A DNA stretch of 64,000 bases from Enterobacter dykesii (GTDB lineage Bacteria; Pseudomonadota; Gammaproteobacteria; Enterobacterales; Enterobacteriaceae): assembly GCF_008364625.2 (NCBI RefSeq), contig NZ_CP126604.1:3534001-3598000 (forward strand), written 5' to 3'. Position 1 is the first letter of the stretch. The number at the start of each line of letters is the position of its first letter. Under the pieces are notes generated by a model. That model did no database searches and was not told the DNA's origin. It worked only from the letters and a program-made list of their open reading frames with translations. Position numbers and translations under genes: made by a program. Below, in pieces: positions 1 through 11,134 of the stretch.

Positions 1-1413
1 GCCAACCAGCTTGGCGCACGCCAGGGCGCCGGGGCGGTTTACCTGCACGCACACCACCCGGACATCCTGCGTTTTCTCGATACCAAACGCGAAAACGCCG
101 ACGAAAAAATTCGCATCAAAACCCTGTCGCTCGGCGTGGTGATCCCGGATATCACCTTTAAGCTCGCCAAAGAGAATGCCGAGATGGCGCTTTTCTCGCC
201 GTATGACGTTGAGCGAATCTACGGCAAAGCCTTTGGCGACGTGGCCATCAGCGAGCTGTACGACGAGCTGCTGGCCGACGATCGCATCCGCAAAAAAACT
301 ATCAACGCCCGCGATTTCTTCCAGACGCTTGCGGAGATCCAGTTTGAGTCCGGCTATCCGTACATCATGTACGAGGACACGGTGAACCGCGCAAACCCGA
401 TTGCCGGGCGCATCAACATGAGCAACCTGTGCTCGGAGATTTTGCAGGTCAACAGCGCGTCAACCTACGATGAGAACCTGGACTACGCGGACATCGGCAA
501 GGATATCTCCTGCAACCTCGGGTCGCTGAATATTGCCCACACCATGGATTCCCCCGACTTTGGCCGCACGGTGGAGACCGCCATTCGCGGGCTGACGGCG
601 GTGTCGGACATGAGCCACATCCGCAGCGTGCCGTCTATTGAAGCGGGCAACGCCGCGTCGCACGCCATCGGTCTGGGGCAGATGAACCTGCACGGCTATC
701 TGGCGCGGGAAGGCATCGCCTACGGCAGTCCGGAAGGGCTGGATTTCACCAACCTCTATTTTTACACCATTACCTGGCACGCGCTGCACACCTCGATGAT
801 GCTGGCGCGCGAGCGCAGCCAGCGGTTCGCGGGCTTTGAGCAATCGCGTTACGCCAGCGGGGAATATTTTAGCCAGTATCTGGAAGGCGACTGGCAGCCG
901 AAAACCGAAAAAGTGCGCGAACTGTTTGCCCGCGCGGGGATTACCCTGCCGACGCGCGAGATGTGGCAGCAATTGCGTGATGACGTGATGCGCTACGGCA
1001 TTTATAACCAGAACCTGCAGGCGGTACCGCCGACCGGATCGATTTCCTACATCAACCACGCCACGTCGAGCATTCACCCGATCGTGTCGAAAATTGAAAT
1101 TCGTAAGGAAGGCAAAACCGGGCGCGTTTACTACCCTGCCCCGTTTATGACCAATGAGAACCTGGCGCTGTATCAGGACGCGTATGAGATCGGCCCGGAG
1201 AAAATCATCGATACCTACGCGGAGGCGACAAAACATGTGGATCAGGGGCTGTCGCTGACGCTGTTTTTCCCGGACACCGCCACCACGCGGGATATCAACA
1301 GGGCGCAGATCTACGCCTGGAAGAAAGGCATCAAAACGCTCTACTACATTCGCCTGCGCCAGCTTGCGCTGGAAGGCACCGAAATTGAAGGCTGCGTGTC
1401 CTGCGCGCTGTAA
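1..1413 (+). CDS. nrdE: Ribonucleotide reductase class Ib, large (alpha) subunit, 3' part
   Basis: Reduces ribonucleoside diphosphates to deoxyribonucleotides with NrdF. The reading frame is open from base 1, so the gene is cut by the window edge: 470 codons remain of about 714 usual for NrdE, and the N-terminal third is missing. The catalytic Asn-Cys-Glu motif (NLCSE) is at bases 424-438, and the redox-active C-terminal CVSC pair lies at 1393-1404, just before the stop. A first internal ATG/GTG is not a real start. The gene is 9 nt upstream of nrdF, the usual nrdHIEF order; nrdH and nrdI should lie outside the window. Confidence 0.96.
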   Translation, partial: ANQLGARQGAGAVYLHAHHPDILRFLDTKRENADEKIRIKTLSLGVVIPDITFKLAKENAEMALFSPYDVERIYGKAFGDVAISELYDELLADDRIRKKTINARDFFQTLAEIQFESGYPYIMYEDTVNRANPIAGRINMSNLCSEILQVNSASTYDENLDYADIGKDISCNLGSLNIAHTMDSPDFGRTVETAIRGLTAVSDMSHIRSVPSIEAGNAASHAIGLGQMNLHGYLAREGIAYGSPEGLDFTNLYFYTITWHALHTSMMLARERSQRFAGFEQSRYASGEYFSQYLEGDWQPKTEKVRELFARAGITLPTREMWQQLRDDVMRYGIYNQNLQAVPPTGSISYINHATSSIHPIVSKIEIRKEGKTGRVYYPAPFMTNENLALYQDAYEIGPEKIIDTYAEATKHVDQGLSLTLFFPDTATTRDINRAQIYAWKKGIKTLYYIRLRQLALEGTEIEGCVSCAL

Positions 1414-2382
<969 letters not shown>

Positions 2383-2713
2383 TGAACGCTAACGTTCGTT
2401 AATTTAATATAAACCCAACAACTCCCTCTCTAATATTTACAAAACAACTACACTGTAATTTCCACGTCATATTCGCCTGAATCATTCCGATTCAGGTGAA
2501 ATTTCCCGATGCAGCAGCAAAAAATTGAGAAAAATTCAAACCGCCCTCAGCCCTTTATTCATGGGAAATTCAGCCGTTTCGCTTGCATGAAAATTCCGCC
2601 CTTAGCCCGACACAGGGTTGTCTCAGATTCTCAGTATGTTAGGGTTATGCCCGTTAACAATTTACCATGGTAATCATATCGGCATAAACAAATAACAGGA
2701 CACTCTCTATTGC
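2383..2713 (+). promoter_or_regulatory. proU control region with sigma-70 promoter P2
   Basis: This 331-nt gap holds the proU control region and no gene. A promoter matching E. coli P2 is present: TTGTCT at 2618-2623 and TAGGGT at 2640-2645 with a 16-nt spacer, giving a short leader of about 60 nt before proV. The region is AT-rich, as expected for the H-NS nucleation that silences proU at low osmolarity in E. coli; the downstream element would continue into proV. The distal P1 promoter was not located with confidence. Confidence 0.7.
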
Positions 2714-3925
2714 ATGGCAATTAAATTAGAAGTGAAAAATCTTTATAAAGTATTTGGCGAGCACCCGCAGCGCGCATTCAAATATATTGAGAAAGGCCTT
2801 ACGAAAGAGCAAATTCTGGAAAAAACCGGGCTATCACTTGGCGTTAAAGACGCCAGTCTGGCCATTGAAGAAGGCGAGATTTTTGTCATCATGGGGTTAT
2901 CCGGTTCGGGTAAATCCACTATGGTTCGCCTTCTCAATCGCCTGATTGAACCCACCCGCGGACAGGTGCTGATTGACGGCGTGGATATCGCCAGAATATC
3001 AGACGCAGAGCTTCGCGAGGTGCGCAGAAAGAAGATTGCAATGGTGTTCCAGTCATTCGCGCTGATGCCGCACATGACGGTGCTGGATAATACTGCTTTC
3101 GGCATGGAATTAGCCGGCACGTCGGCTCAGGAACGTCAGGAAAAAGCCCTTGATGCACTGCGTCAGGTCGGGCTGGAAAATTATGCGCATGCGTACCCGG
3201 ATGAACTTTCCGGCGGTATGCGTCAGCGCGTAGGATTAGCCCGTGCATTAGCCATTAATCCAGACATATTATTAATGGATGAAGCCTTCTCCGCCCTCGA
3301 TCCTTTAATTCGCACCGAGATGCAGGATGAGCTGGTAAAATTACAGGCTAAACATCAGCGAACGATTGTCTTTATTTCCCACGATCTGGATGAAGCCATG
3401 CGTATTGGTGACCGTATTGCCATTATGCAAAACGGTGAAGTGGTGCAGGTCGGCACGCCGGATGAAATTCTCAATAACCCGGCGAACGATTATGTGCGCA
3501 CCTTCTTCCGCGGCGTGGATATTAGCCAGGTCTTTAGCGCCAAAGATATTGCCCGTCGAACGCCAAACGGCATTATCCGTAAAACGCCAGGCTTCGGCCC
3601 GCGCTCCGCGCTGAAGCTGCTGCAGGACGAAGACCGTGAATACGGCTATCTGGTTGAACGCGGCAATAAATTTGTTGGCGTTGTCTCCATCGACTCCCTG
3701 AAAACGGCTCTGACTGAGAACCAGGGAATCGATGCGGCGTTAATTGACGCTCCGCTTGCCGTGGACGCCGAAACACCGCTCAGCGAGTTGCTCTCTCACG
3801 TGGGCCAGGCGCCTTGCGCCGTGCCGGTCGTGGGTGAGGAACAACAGTACGTCGGCATCATCTCAAAACGGATGCTGCTGCAGGCTTTAGATCGCGAGGG
3901 GGCAAACAATGACCGATCAATCTAA
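2714..3925 (+). CDS. proV: Glycine betaine/proline ABC importer, ATPase ProV
   Basis: ATP-hydrolysing subunit of the osmotically induced ProU importer. 403 residues (E. coli 400). Walker A is GLSGSGKST at residues 61-69, the ABC signature [10 protein letters not shown] follows, and Walker B reads [12 protein letters not shown]. The C-terminal 120 residues have the CBS-pair layout of the OpuA/ProV family, thought to sense ionic strength. The start is the first in-frame ATG after the P2 leader. The 3' end overlaps proW by 17 nt, longer than the usual 4-nt junction, which suggests tight translational coupling. Confidence 0.97.
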   Translation: MAIKLEVKNLYKVFGEHPQRAFKYIEKGLTKEQILEKTGLSLGVKDASLAIEEGEIFVIMGLSGSGKSTMVRLLNRLIEPTRGQVLIDGVDIARISDAELREVRRKKIAMVFQSFALMPHMTVLDNTAFGMELAGTSAQERQEKALDALRQVGLENYAHAYPDELSGGMRQRVGLARALAINPDILLMDEAFSALDPLIRTEMQDELVKLQAKHQRTIVFISHDLDEAMRIGDRIAIMQNGEVVQVGTPDEILNNPANDYVRTFFRGVDISQVFSAKDIARRTPNGIIRKTPGFGPRSALKLLQDEDREYGYLVERGNKFVGVVSIDSLKTALTENQGIDAALIDAPLAVDAETPLSELLSHVGQAPCAVPVVGEEQQYVGIISKRMLLQALDREGANNDRSI

Positions 3926-4979
3926 CCCGTGGGGCACCACTGAAGCAGCGGACAGCGCTGCGCAATCTGCCGACGCCTGGGGTTCCACACCAGCGCCGAC
4001 CGATGGCGGCGGCGCGGCAGACTGGCTGAACAGCGCACCCGCGCCTGCGCCAGAACACTTCAACATCATGGATCCGTTCCACAAAACGCTGATCCCGCTG
4101 GACAGCTGGGTTACGGAAGGGATCGACTGGGTGGTCACGCACTTCCGTCCGGTCTTCCAGGGGATCCGCGTTCCGGTGGATTACATCCTGAACGGCTTCC
4201 AGCAGCTGATGCTGGGCATGCCGGCGCCGGTGGCGATTATCCTGTTCTCCCTGATCGCCTGGCAGTTCGGTAGCGCGGGCATGGGGGTCGCCACGCTGAT
4301 TTCGCTGATAGCCATCGGCGCGATTGGCGCGTGGTCGCAGGCGATGATCACCCTGGCGCTGGTGCTGACCGCTCTACTCTTCTGCATTGTCATCGGCCTG
4401 CCGATGGGGATCTGGCTGGCGCGCAGCCCGCGGGCAGCGAAGATTATTCGTCCGCTGCTGGATGCGATGCAGACCACCCCGGCATTCGTCTATCTGGTGC
4501 CTATCGTGATGCTGTTCGGCATCGGCAACGTGCCGGGCGTGGTGGTCACCATTATCTTTGCCCTGCCGCCGATTATTCGTCTGACCATTCTCGGGATTAA
4601 CCAGGTGCCTGCGGACCTGATCGAAGCGTCACGCTCGTTCGGTGCCAGCCCGCGCCAGATGCTGTTTAAGGTTCAGCTTCCTCTGGCGATGCCGACCATC
4701 ATGGCGGGCGTTAACCAGACGCTGATGCTGGCCCTGTCGATGGTGGTGATTGCCTCGATGATCGCCGTTGGCGGTCTGGGCCAGATGGTGCTGCGCGGCA
4801 TTGGCCGTCTCGACATGGGGCTGGCCACCGTCGGCGGCGTCGGCATTGTGATCCTCGCCATTATTCTTGACCGCCTGACCCAGGCCGTCGGTCGTGATTC
4901 ACGCAGTCGCGGCAACCGTCGCTGGTATACCACCGGCCCTGTCGGGTTACTCACCCGCCCTTTCACGAAGTCAAAATAA
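3909..4979 (+). CDS. proW: Glycine betaine/proline ABC importer, permease ProW
   Basis: Inner-membrane permease of ProU, 356 residues (E. coli 354). An N-terminal hydrophilic tail of about 100 residues, rich in Ala/Pro/Asp/Trp, precedes the membrane segments; this long periplasmic tail is typical of ProW. The binding-protein-dependent transport motif ([15 protein letters not shown]) that contacts ProV is present near residue 240. The start overlaps the end of proV by 17 nt. proX follows after 9 nt with an AAGGAACAACG ribosome site. Confidence 0.96.
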   Translation: MTDQSNPWGTTEAADSAAQSADAWGSTPAPTDGGGAADWLNSAPAPAPEHFNIMDPFHKTLIPLDSWVTEGIDWVVTHFRPVFQGIRVPVDYILNGFQQLMLGMPAPVAIILFSLIAWQFGSAGMGVATLISLIAIGAIGAWSQAMITLALVLTALLFCIVIGLPMGIWLARSPRAAKIIRPLLDAMQTTPAFVYLVPIVMLFGIGNVPGVVVTIIFALPPIIRLTILGINQVPADLIEASRSFGASPRQMLFKVQLPLAMPTIMAGVNQTLMLALSMVVIASMIAVGGLGQMVLRGIGRLDMGLATVGGVGIVILAIILDRLTQAVGRDSRSRGNRRWYTTGPVGLLTRPFTKSK

Positions 4980-4988
4980 GGAACAACG

Positions 4989-5984
4989 ATGCGACATAAC
5001 GTACTTTTTGCCACAGCGTTTGCCACCCTTGTCTCCACCAGCGCGTTTGCGGCTGACCTGCCTGGCAAAGGCATTACCGTACAGCCGGTGCAGAGCACCA
5101 TTTCGGAAGAGAGCTTCCAGACGCTGATCGTCAGCCGCGCGCTGGAGAAGCTGGGCTATACGGTTAACACCCCGAGCGAAGTGGATTACAACGTGGGCTA
5201 CACCTCGATTGCCTCCGGCGACGCCACCTTTACCGCCGTCAACTGGCAGCCGCTGCACGACGACATGTATGCCGCCGCCGGTGGCGACAAGAAATTCTAT
5301 CGCGAAGGCACCTTCGTGACGGGTGCGGCGCAGGGGTATCTGATCGACAAAAAAACTGCCGATAAGTACCACATAACCAACATTGAACAGCTGAAAGATC
5401 CGAAGATCGCCAAACTGTTCGACACCAACGGTGACGGCAAGGCCGACATGATGGGCTGCTCGCCGGGCTGGGGCTGTGAAGCGGTGATTAACCACCAGAA
5501 CAAAGCGTTCGATCTGGCGAAAACGGTCGACGTGAGTCACGGCAACTATTCAGCGATGATGGCCGACACCATTGCCCGCTTCAAAGAGGGTAAACCGGTG
5601 ATCTACTACACCTGGACGCCGTACTGGGTGAGCGACGTGCTAAAGCCGGGAAAAGACGTGGTGTGGCTGCAGGTGCCGTTCTCCTCCCTTCCGGGCGAGC
5701 AGAAGGATATCGACACCAAACTGCCGAACGGCATGAACTACGGCTTCCCGGTGAACACCATGCATATCGTGGCCAACAAAGCCTGGGCGGAGAAAAACCC
5801 GGCGGCGGCGAAGCTGTTCTCGGTAATGAAGCTGCCGCTGGCGGACATCAATGCCCAGAACGCGATGATGCATGCGGGCAAATCGTCTGAAGCGGATGTG
5901 AAAGGCCACGTGGACGGCTGGATCAAAGCCCACCAGCAGCAGTTCGACGGCTGGGTGAAAGAGGCGCTTGAAGCGCAGAAGTAA
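4989..5984 (+). CDS. proX: Glycine betaine-binding periplasmic protein ProX
   Basis: Delivers glycine betaine or proline betaine to ProVW. 331 residues, beginning with a signal peptide of about 21 residues that ends AFA|AD. The mature protein has the tryptophans expected for the aromatic box that holds the trimethylammonium group ([16 protein letters not shown]). It also carries two cysteines (GCSPGWGC) that form a disulphide in the E. coli protein. Last gene of the proU operon; a palindrome at 5991-6017 lies just after it and probably marks the transcript end. Confidence 0.97.
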   Translation: MRHNVLFATAFATLVSTSAFAADLPGKGITVQPVQSTISEESFQTLIVSRALEKLGYTVNTPSEVDYNVGYTSIASGDATFTAVNWQPLHDDMYAAAGGDKKFYREGTFVTGAAQGYLIDKKTADKYHITNIEQLKDPKIAKLFDTNGDGKADMMGCSPGWGCEAVINHQNKAFDLAKTVDVSHGNYSAMMADTIARFKEGKPVIYYTWTPYWVSDVLKPGKDVVWLQVPFSSLPGEQKDIDTKLPNGMNYGFPVNTMHIVANKAWAEKNPAAAKLFSVMKLPLADINAQNAMMHAGKSSEADVKGHVDGWIKAHQQQFDGWVKEALEAQK

Positions 5985-5990
5985 AGGACT

Positions 5991-6029
5991 TAGCCCTCTC
6001 CCCGTGGGAGAGGGCTAGGATGAGGGGAT
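5991..6029. repeat. REP-like extragenic palindrome, copy A
   Basis: Perfect 12-bp inverted repeat: TAGCCCTCTCCC at 5991-6002 and GGGAGAGGGCTA at 6006-6017, followed by GGATGAGGGGAT. First of five related elements in the window (others near 13554, 26169, 30261 and 45244), all between genes. Directly after proX it may act as terminator or 3'-end stabiliser, although it has no run of T. Confidence 0.8.
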
Positions 6030-6146
6030 CAACCGCACCCAACCTAAACCGCACAATACATCACCCAACAATCCCCCAACTTTCACAATCATTAGCTATT
6101 ATGGTTTCCGGAAAAATAATCACTCAACTAACGATTCCTGAAACTA

Positions 6147-7331
6147 ATGACAAAAACAACTCAAGGGCTTAGCCCCGCACTCATCCTTTTAATGTCCGTG
6201 GCAACGGGTCTGGCAGTCGCCAGCAACTATTACGCGCAGCCTCTTCTCGACACCATCGCCCGCGCGTTCAATCTCTCCGCCAGCTCCGCAGGCTTTATCG
6301 TCACCGCTGCCCAGCTAGGCTATGCCGCCGGGCTGCTGTTCCTGGTGCCGCTCGGCGATATGTTTGAACGCCGAATGCTGATTGTCTCCATGACCCTGCT
6401 GGCCGCCGGTGGGATGCTGATCACCGCCAGCAGCCAGTCGCTGACGATGATGATTATCGGTACCGCGCTAACGGGGCTGTTCTCCGTGGTGGCGCAAATC
6501 CTGGTCCCGCTCGCCGCGACCCTCGCCTCTCCGGAAAAACGCGGCAAGGTGGTGGGCACCATCATGAGCGGCCTGCTGCTGGGGATTTTGCTGGCGCGTA
6601 CCGTTGCAGGGCTGCTGGCAAGCCTCGGCGGCTGGCGCACCGTATACTGGGTGGCGAGCGTGCTGATGGTCGTCATGGCGCTGGCGCTGTGGCGCGGGCT
6701 GCCAAAAGTGAAGCAGGAAAACCACCTGAACTATCCTCAGCTGCTGGCCTCCGTTTTCAGCCTGTTCACCGAAGACAAGCTTCTGCGCACCCGCGCCCTG
6801 CTGGGCTGTTTCACCTTCGCTAACTTCAGCATCCTGTGGACGTCGATGGCGTTTCTGCTGGCCGCGCCGCCGTTCAATTATTCCGAAGGGGTGATTGGCC
6901 TGTTCGGCCTGGCCGGCGCCGCAGGCGCGCTGGGCGCACGTCCCGCAGGCGGGCTGGCCGACAAGGGCAAATCCCACCTGACCACCTCCGCAGGGCTGGT
7001 TTTACTTCTGCTCTCCTGGGCGGCGATCTGGTACGGACACATCTCGGTGCTGGCGCTGATTGTCGGTATCCTGGTACTCGATCTCACCGTTCAGGGCGTT
7101 CACATCACCAATCAGACCGTCATCTATCGCGTGAAGCCAGAGGCGCGTAACCGCCTGACAGCCGGATACATGACCAGCTACTTCATCGGCGGCGCAGCGG
7201 GTTCGCTCATTTCAGCGTCGGCGTGGCAGCATGCGGGCTGGTCGGGGGTATGCGCGATAGGGGCCATCGTCGCAACCCTCAACTTGCTAGTATGGTGGCG
7301 CGGTTATCACCGTCAGGATGCAATTAACTAA
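6147..7331 (+). CDS. ygaY: MFS transporter, YgaY type
   Basis: Twelve-helix major facilitator protein of 394 residues with no obvious substrate signature; the N-terminal ATGLAVASNYYAQPLL segment and the GDMFERR loop between helices 2 and 3 are typical of proton-driven drug/metabolite exporters. It sits at the position of E. coli ygaY, which is a broken gene in K-12, but here the frame is full length. Weak ribosome site (CTGAAACTA before ATG). Single gene between proX and emrR; substrate unknown. Symbol assigned by position and family, not by experiment. Confidence 0.8.
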   Translation: MTKTTQGLSPALILLMSVATGLAVASNYYAQPLLDTIARAFNLSASSAGFIVTAAQLGYAAGLLFLVPLGDMFERRMLIVSMTLLAAGGMLITASSQSLTMMIIGTALTGLFSVVAQILVPLAATLASPEKRGKVVGTIMSGLLLGILLARTVAGLLASLGGWRTVYWVASVLMVVMALALWRGLPKVKQENHLNYPQLLASVFSLFTEDKLLRTRALLGCFTFANFSILWTSMAFLLAAPPFNYSEGVIGLFGLAGAAGALGARPAGGLADKGKSHLTTSAGLVLLLLSWAAIWYGHISVLALIVGILVLDLTVQGVHITNQTVIYRVKPEARNRLTAGYMTSYFIGGAAGSLISASAWQHAGWSGVCAIGAIVATLNLLVWWRGYHRQDAIN

Positions 7332-7644
7332 CATTTACATTGAGTTGGCCTCTTAGGGTGTTAAGAGGCCCATCACTCTGTTAATGTAAACGTAATCATT
7401 TATCCCAGAAATTTTAATGTGGGTGACATATTTACAATCGGCATGAATAGTTCAGACCCCCGTCCTCACATCCTCTCTCTAGCGGGTTCACACCCAACGC
7501 TTTCTGTGCTCACCGGGTCACGGACTTACCCGGCGCTTTCTGACGGTGACATAAATTTGGCGGATATAACCGCACAAATAATTCATTTACATTATTTGTC
7601 ACTATCGTTACTATATCGGCTGTAATTAATGAGGTTATGCCCAA
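7332..7644. other. Structured intergenic region before emrR; no gene
   Basis: E. coli has ygaZ and ygaH here; this window has neither. The first part is a nested palindrome: outer arms TTTACATT 7334-7341 and AATGTAAA 7383-7390, inner arms GGCCTCTTA 7347-7355 and TAAGAGGCC 7362-7370. The middle (about 7490-7550) contains CGCTTTCTG twice, around a CCGGGT/ACCCGG hairpin at 7513-7533. A 68-codon ORF at 7419-7625 looks spurious. The last 60 nt hold the emrR promoter. Confidence 0.6.
7586..7614 (+). promoter_or_regulatory. emrRAB promoter
   Basis: TTTACA at 7586-7591 and TACTAT at 7609-7614, with an ideal 17-nt spacer, 30 nt before emrR. In E. coli EmrR represses its own operon from a site overlapping this promoter, and uncouplers or salicylate relieve it; the spacer and its flanks here presumably form that operator. 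Confidence 0.7.
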
Positions 7645-8175
7645 ATGGATAGTTCGTTTACGCCCATTGAACAAATGCTTAAATTCCGCGCCAGTCGCCA
7701 TGAGGACTTCCCGTATCAGGAAATCCTGCTGACTCGCCTGTGCATGCACATGCAGGGTAAGCTACTGGAAAACCGTAATAAAATGCTGAAAGCTCAAGGG
7801 ATTAACGAGACGTTGTTTATGGCGTTGATTACGCTGGAGTCTCAGGAAAATCACAGCATTCAGCCTTCCGAACTGAGCTGCGCGCTGGGCTCCTCCCGTA
7901 CCAATGCGACCCGTATTGCCGATGAACTCGAAAAGCGCGGCTGGATTGAGCGCCGTGAAAGCGACAACGATCGCCGCTGCCTGCATCTGCAACTGACCGA
8001 TAAAGGTCATCAGTTCCTGCGCGAGGTGCTACCACCTCAGCACAATTGCCTGCACAAACTCTGGTCTGCCCTCAGCACCGCCGAGCGCGACCAGCTTGAG
8101 CACATCACTCGCAAGCTGCTCACCCGTCTGGACCAGATGGATGAAGACGGCGCCGTTCTTGAGGCGCTGCGCTAA
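7645..8175 (+). CDS. emrR: MarR-family repressor of the emr operon
   Basis: Also called mprA. 176 residues, the same length as E. coli EmrR and, from memory, nearly the same sequence. Winged-helix MarR domain: recognition helix region [17 protein letters not shown] at about residues 88-104 and wing with [14 protein letters not shown]. Ligands such as CCCP and nalidixic acid release it from DNA in E. coli. First gene of emrRAB; it has its own promoter at 7586-7614 and is followed by a hairpin before emrA, which may set the ratio of repressor to pump. Confidence 0.97.
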   Translation: MDSSFTPIEQMLKFRASRHEDFPYQEILLTRLCMHMQGKLLENRNKMLKAQGINETLFMALITLESQENHSIQPSELSCALGSSRTNATRIADELEKRGWIERRESDNDRRCLHLQLTDKGHQFLREVLPPQHNCLHKLWSALSTAERDQLEHITRKLLTRLDQMDEDGAVLEALR

Positions 8176-8218
8176 CGCGACGACACGCTCACCATTCCAG
8201 ATTCATAAGAAAACCGAC

Positions 8219-8248
8219 AGGCCAGCACGTCACAGTGCTGGCCTTTCT
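8219..8248 (+). terminator. Hairpin between emrR and emrA (attenuator or processing site)
   Basis: Stem AGGCCAGCAC at 8219-8228 with GTGCTGGCCT at 8235-8244, loop GTCACA, then only TTCT. The T tract is too short for a strong terminator, so partial read-through into emrA is expected, in keeping with the single emrRAB transcript known in E. coli. Confidence 0.55.
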
Positions 8249-8301
8249 GACAACAGGTCGGCTCAGCCGATGTGAAAATAAGAAGATCGTGGAGAACAAC
8301 A

Positions 8302-9474
8302 ATGAGCGCAAATGCGGAGAGCACTACCCCGCAGCAACCGGCCAACAAGAAAGGCAAACGTAAGAGCGCCCTTCTTCTGTTGACCTTGCTCTTTATCATT
8401 ATTGCCGTGGCATATGGGATCTATTGGTTTTTAGTACTGCGTCATGCTGAAGAGACTGACGATGCGTACGTGGCAGGGAACCAGGTACAAATTATGGCGC
8501 AGGTGTCGGGCAGCGTGACGAAAGTCTGGGCTGACAATACCGACTTTGTGCAAAAAGGCGATGTGTTGGTGACCCTCGATCCAACCGACGCCCAGCAGGC
8601 GTTTGAAAAAGCACAGACCGCGCTGGCCTCCAGCGTCCGTCAGACCCGCCAGCTGATGATCAACAGCAAACAGCTGCAGGCCAACATCGACGTGCAGAAA
8701 ACGGCGCTGGCGCAGGCGCAGAGCGACCTGAACCGCCGTGTTCCGCTCGGCACCGCCAACCTGATTGGCCGTGAAGAGCTGCAGCACGCCCGCGATGCCG
8801 TTGCCAGCGCTCAGGCACAGCTGGACGTGGCCATTCAACAGTACAACGCCAACCAGGCGATGGTGCTGGGCACCAGTCTGGAAAATCAGCCTGCCGTACA
8901 GCAGGCGGCGACCGAAGTGCGCAACGCGTGGCTTGCCCTGCAGCGTACCAAAATCGTCAGCCCGATGACCGGCTATGTCTCCCGTCGTTCCGTCCAGCCA
9001 GGGGCGCAGATTAGCCCAACCACGCCGCTGATGGCGGTCGTGCCGGCGGACAACCTGTGGGTAGACGCCAACTTTAAAGAGACGCAGCTTGCCCATATGC
9101 GTATCGGCCAGAGCGCGACGGTTGTCAGCGACATCTATGGCGATGAGGTGAAGTACACCGGTAAAGTGGTCGGTCTGGACATGGGGACCGGCAGCGCCTT
9201 CTCCCTGCTGCCAGCGCAAAACGCCACCGGTAACTGGATCAAAGTGGTTCAGCGTCTGCCCGTGCGTATTGAGCTGGATGCCAAACAGCTGGCGGATCAC
9301 CCGCTGCGTATCGGCCTCTCAACGCTTGTGACGGTCGACACCGCCAACCGCGACGGTCAGATCCTGGCAAGCCAGGTGCGAAGCAGCCCGGCTTATGAAA
9401 GTAACGCCCGTGAAATTAGCCTCGATCCGGTCAACAAGCTGATCGATGACATCGTGAAGGCAAACGCCGGTTAA
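8302..9474 (+). CDS. emrA: Membrane-fusion (adaptor) protein of EmrAB-TolC pump
   Basis: Periplasmic adaptor joining EmrB to TolC. With the ATG at 8302 (MSANAES; ribosome site GTGGAGAACAAC) the protein has 390 residues, exactly the E. coli length; an in-frame start 30 nt earlier lacks support. Order: short cytoplasmic tail, one membrane helix (about 25-47), split lipoyl/barrel-sandwich domain opening with ETDDAYVAGNQVQIMAQVSG, alpha-helical hairpin (about 100-200), and beta-barrel domain. Seven bases separate the stop from GTG 9482; emrB starts at 9491. Confidence 0.97.
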   Translation: MSANAESTTPQQPANKKGKRKSALLLLTLLFIIIAVAYGIYWFLVLRHAEETDDAYVAGNQVQIMAQVSGSVTKVWADNTDFVQKGDVLVTLDPTDAQQAFEKAQTALASSVRQTRQLMINSKQLQANIDVQKTALAQAQSDLNRRVPLGTANLIGREELQHARDAVASAQAQLDVAIQQYNANQAMVLGTSLENQPAVQQAATEVRNAWLALQRTKIVSPMTGYVSRRSVQPGAQISPTTPLMAVVPADNLWVDANFKETQLAHMRIGQSATVVSDIYGDEVKYTGKVVGLDMGTGSAFSLLPAQNATGNWIKVVQRLPVRIELDAKQLADHPLRIGLSTLVTVDTANRDGQILASQVRSSPAYESNAREISLDPVNKLIDDIVKANAG

Positions 9475-9490
9475 TCCGAAGGTGAGCGTT

Positions 9491-11038
9491 ATGCAACAGC
9501 AAAAGCCGCAAAAACCGCTCGAAGGCGCGCAGCTGGTCATTATGACCATCGCGCTGTCGCTGGCGACATTCATGCAGGTGCTGGACTCCACCATCGCAAA
9601 CGTGGCGATCCCGACCATCGCCGGTAACCTTGGCTCGTCGCTGAGCCAGGGAACCTGGGTCATTACCTCGTTTGGGGTGGCAAACGCCATCTCCATTCCG
9701 ATTACCGGCTGGCTGGCAAAGCGCGTCGGTGAAGTGAAGCTGTTCCTCTGGTCGACGGTATTGTTCGTTCTTGCCTCCTGGGCGTGCGGCATGTCCAGTA
9801 GCCTGACGATGCTGATTTTCTTCCGCGTCATTCAGGGGATTGTCGCCGGGCCGCTGATCCCGCTGTCGCAGAGCTTACTGCTGAACAACTACCCGCCCGC
9901 CAAGCGCTCGATTGCGCTGGCGCTGTGGTCAATGACCGTAATTGTCGCGCCGATTTGCGGGCCTATCTTAGGCGGCTATATCAGCGACAACTATCACTGG
10001 GGCTGGATCTTCTTCATCAACGTACCGATTGGCGCCATCGTGGTAATGCTGACGCTCCAGTCGCTGCGCGGCAGAGAAACCCGGACGGAACAGCGGCGTA
10101 TCGACGCCATTGGTCTGGCACTGCTGGTTGTCGGCATCGGTAGCCTGCAGGTCATGCTCGACCAGGGCAAAGAGCTGGACTGGTTCAACTCCCGGGAGAT
10201 CATCATCCTGACGATTGTCGCGGTGGTGTCGCTGAGCTTCCTGATTGTCTGGGAGCTAACGGACGATAACCCGATAGTCGACCTGTCGCTGTTTAAGTCG
10301 CGAAACTTTACCATAGGCTGTCTGTGTATCAGCCTCGCCTACATGCTCTACTTCGGCGCGATTGTACTGCTGCCGCAGCTGTTGCAGGAGGTATACGGCT
10401 ACACCGCAACCTGGGCAGGTTTAGCCTCGGCGCCGGTTGGATTGATTCCGGTTCTGCTGTCGCCGATTATTGGCCGCTTCGCCCACAAGCTCGACATGCG
10501 CAGGCTGGTGACGTTCAGCTTTATCATGTATGCCGTTTGCTTTTACTGGCGCGCGTATACGTTCGAACCGGGAATGGACTTTGGCGCGTCCGCGTGGCCG
10601 CAGTTTATTCAGGGCTTTGCCGTGGCGTGTTTCTTTATGCCACTGACCACCATCACGCTTTCCGGTTTACCGCCTGAGCGCATGGCGGCCGCATCAAGCC
10701 TGTCGAACTTTACGCGAACGCTGGCGGGCTCGATTGGTACGTCGATCACCACCACCCTGTGGACAAACCGTGAATCGATGCACCATGCCCAGCTGACCGA
10801 AGCGGTGAACCCGTTCAACCCGAACTCCCGGGAGATGTACAACCAGCTTCAGGGAATGGGTATGACGGAACAGCAGGCGTCAGGGTGGATAGCCCAGCAG
10901 ATCACCAACCAGGGGCTGATTATCTCGGCCAACGAGATTTTCTGGATATCAGCGGGGATCTTTATCGTCCTGCTGGGGCTGGTGTGGTTTGCTAAACCAC
11001 CGTTTGGTGCCGGTAGCGGCGGCGGTGGCGCGCACTAA
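9491..11038 (+). CDS. emrB: MFS multidrug efflux transporter EmrB (DHA2 family, 14 helices)
   Basis: Proton-driven exporter of hydrophobic drugs and uncouplers through EmrA and TolC. The start is taken at ATG 9491 (MQQQKPQKPL), matching E. coli, with AAGGTGAG as ribosome site; a GTG at 9482 would add three residues. 515 residues, with the DHA2 motif LDSTIANVAIPTIAG in helix 1 and antiporter motif C (APICGPILGGYISD) in helix 5. The C-terminus ends in a glycine-rich GAGSGGGGAH tail, as in E. coli. Last gene of emrRAB. Confidence 0.97.
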   Translation: MQQQKPQKPLEGAQLVIMTIALSLATFMQVLDSTIANVAIPTIAGNLGSSLSQGTWVITSFGVANAISIPITGWLAKRVGEVKLFLWSTVLFVLASWACGMSSSLTMLIFFRVIQGIVAGPLIPLSQSLLLNNYPPAKRSIALALWSMTVIVAPICGPILGGYISDNYHWGWIFFINVPIGAIVVMLTLQSLRGRETRTEQRRIDAIGLALLVVGIGSLQVMLDQGKELDWFNSREIIILTIVAVVSLSFLIVWELTDDNPIVDLSLFKSRNFTIGCLCISLAYMLYFGAIVLLPQLLQEVYGYTATWAGLASAPVGLIPVLLSPIIGRFAHKLDMRRLVTFSFIMYAVCFYWRAYTFEPGMDFGASAWPQFIQGFAVACFFMPLTTITLSGLPPERMAAASSLSNFTRTLAGSIGTSITTTLWTNRESMHHAQLTEAVNPFNPNSREMYNQLQGMGMTEQQASGWIAQQITNQGLIISANEIFWISAGIFIVLLGLVWFAKPPFGAGSGGGGAH

Positions 11039-11134
11039 TTCGCGTTGTCCAGAACGCGACAGCGATTGTCAGTTTCGATAAAGCAGCGCTCCTGAAATCC
11101 ATTCACGATGGTGAAAAGACAACAGGAGCGCATC

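Noticed and set aside
7419..7625. 68-codon ORF before emrR
   Set aside because: No ribosome site, low-complexity product, overlaps the emrR promoter.
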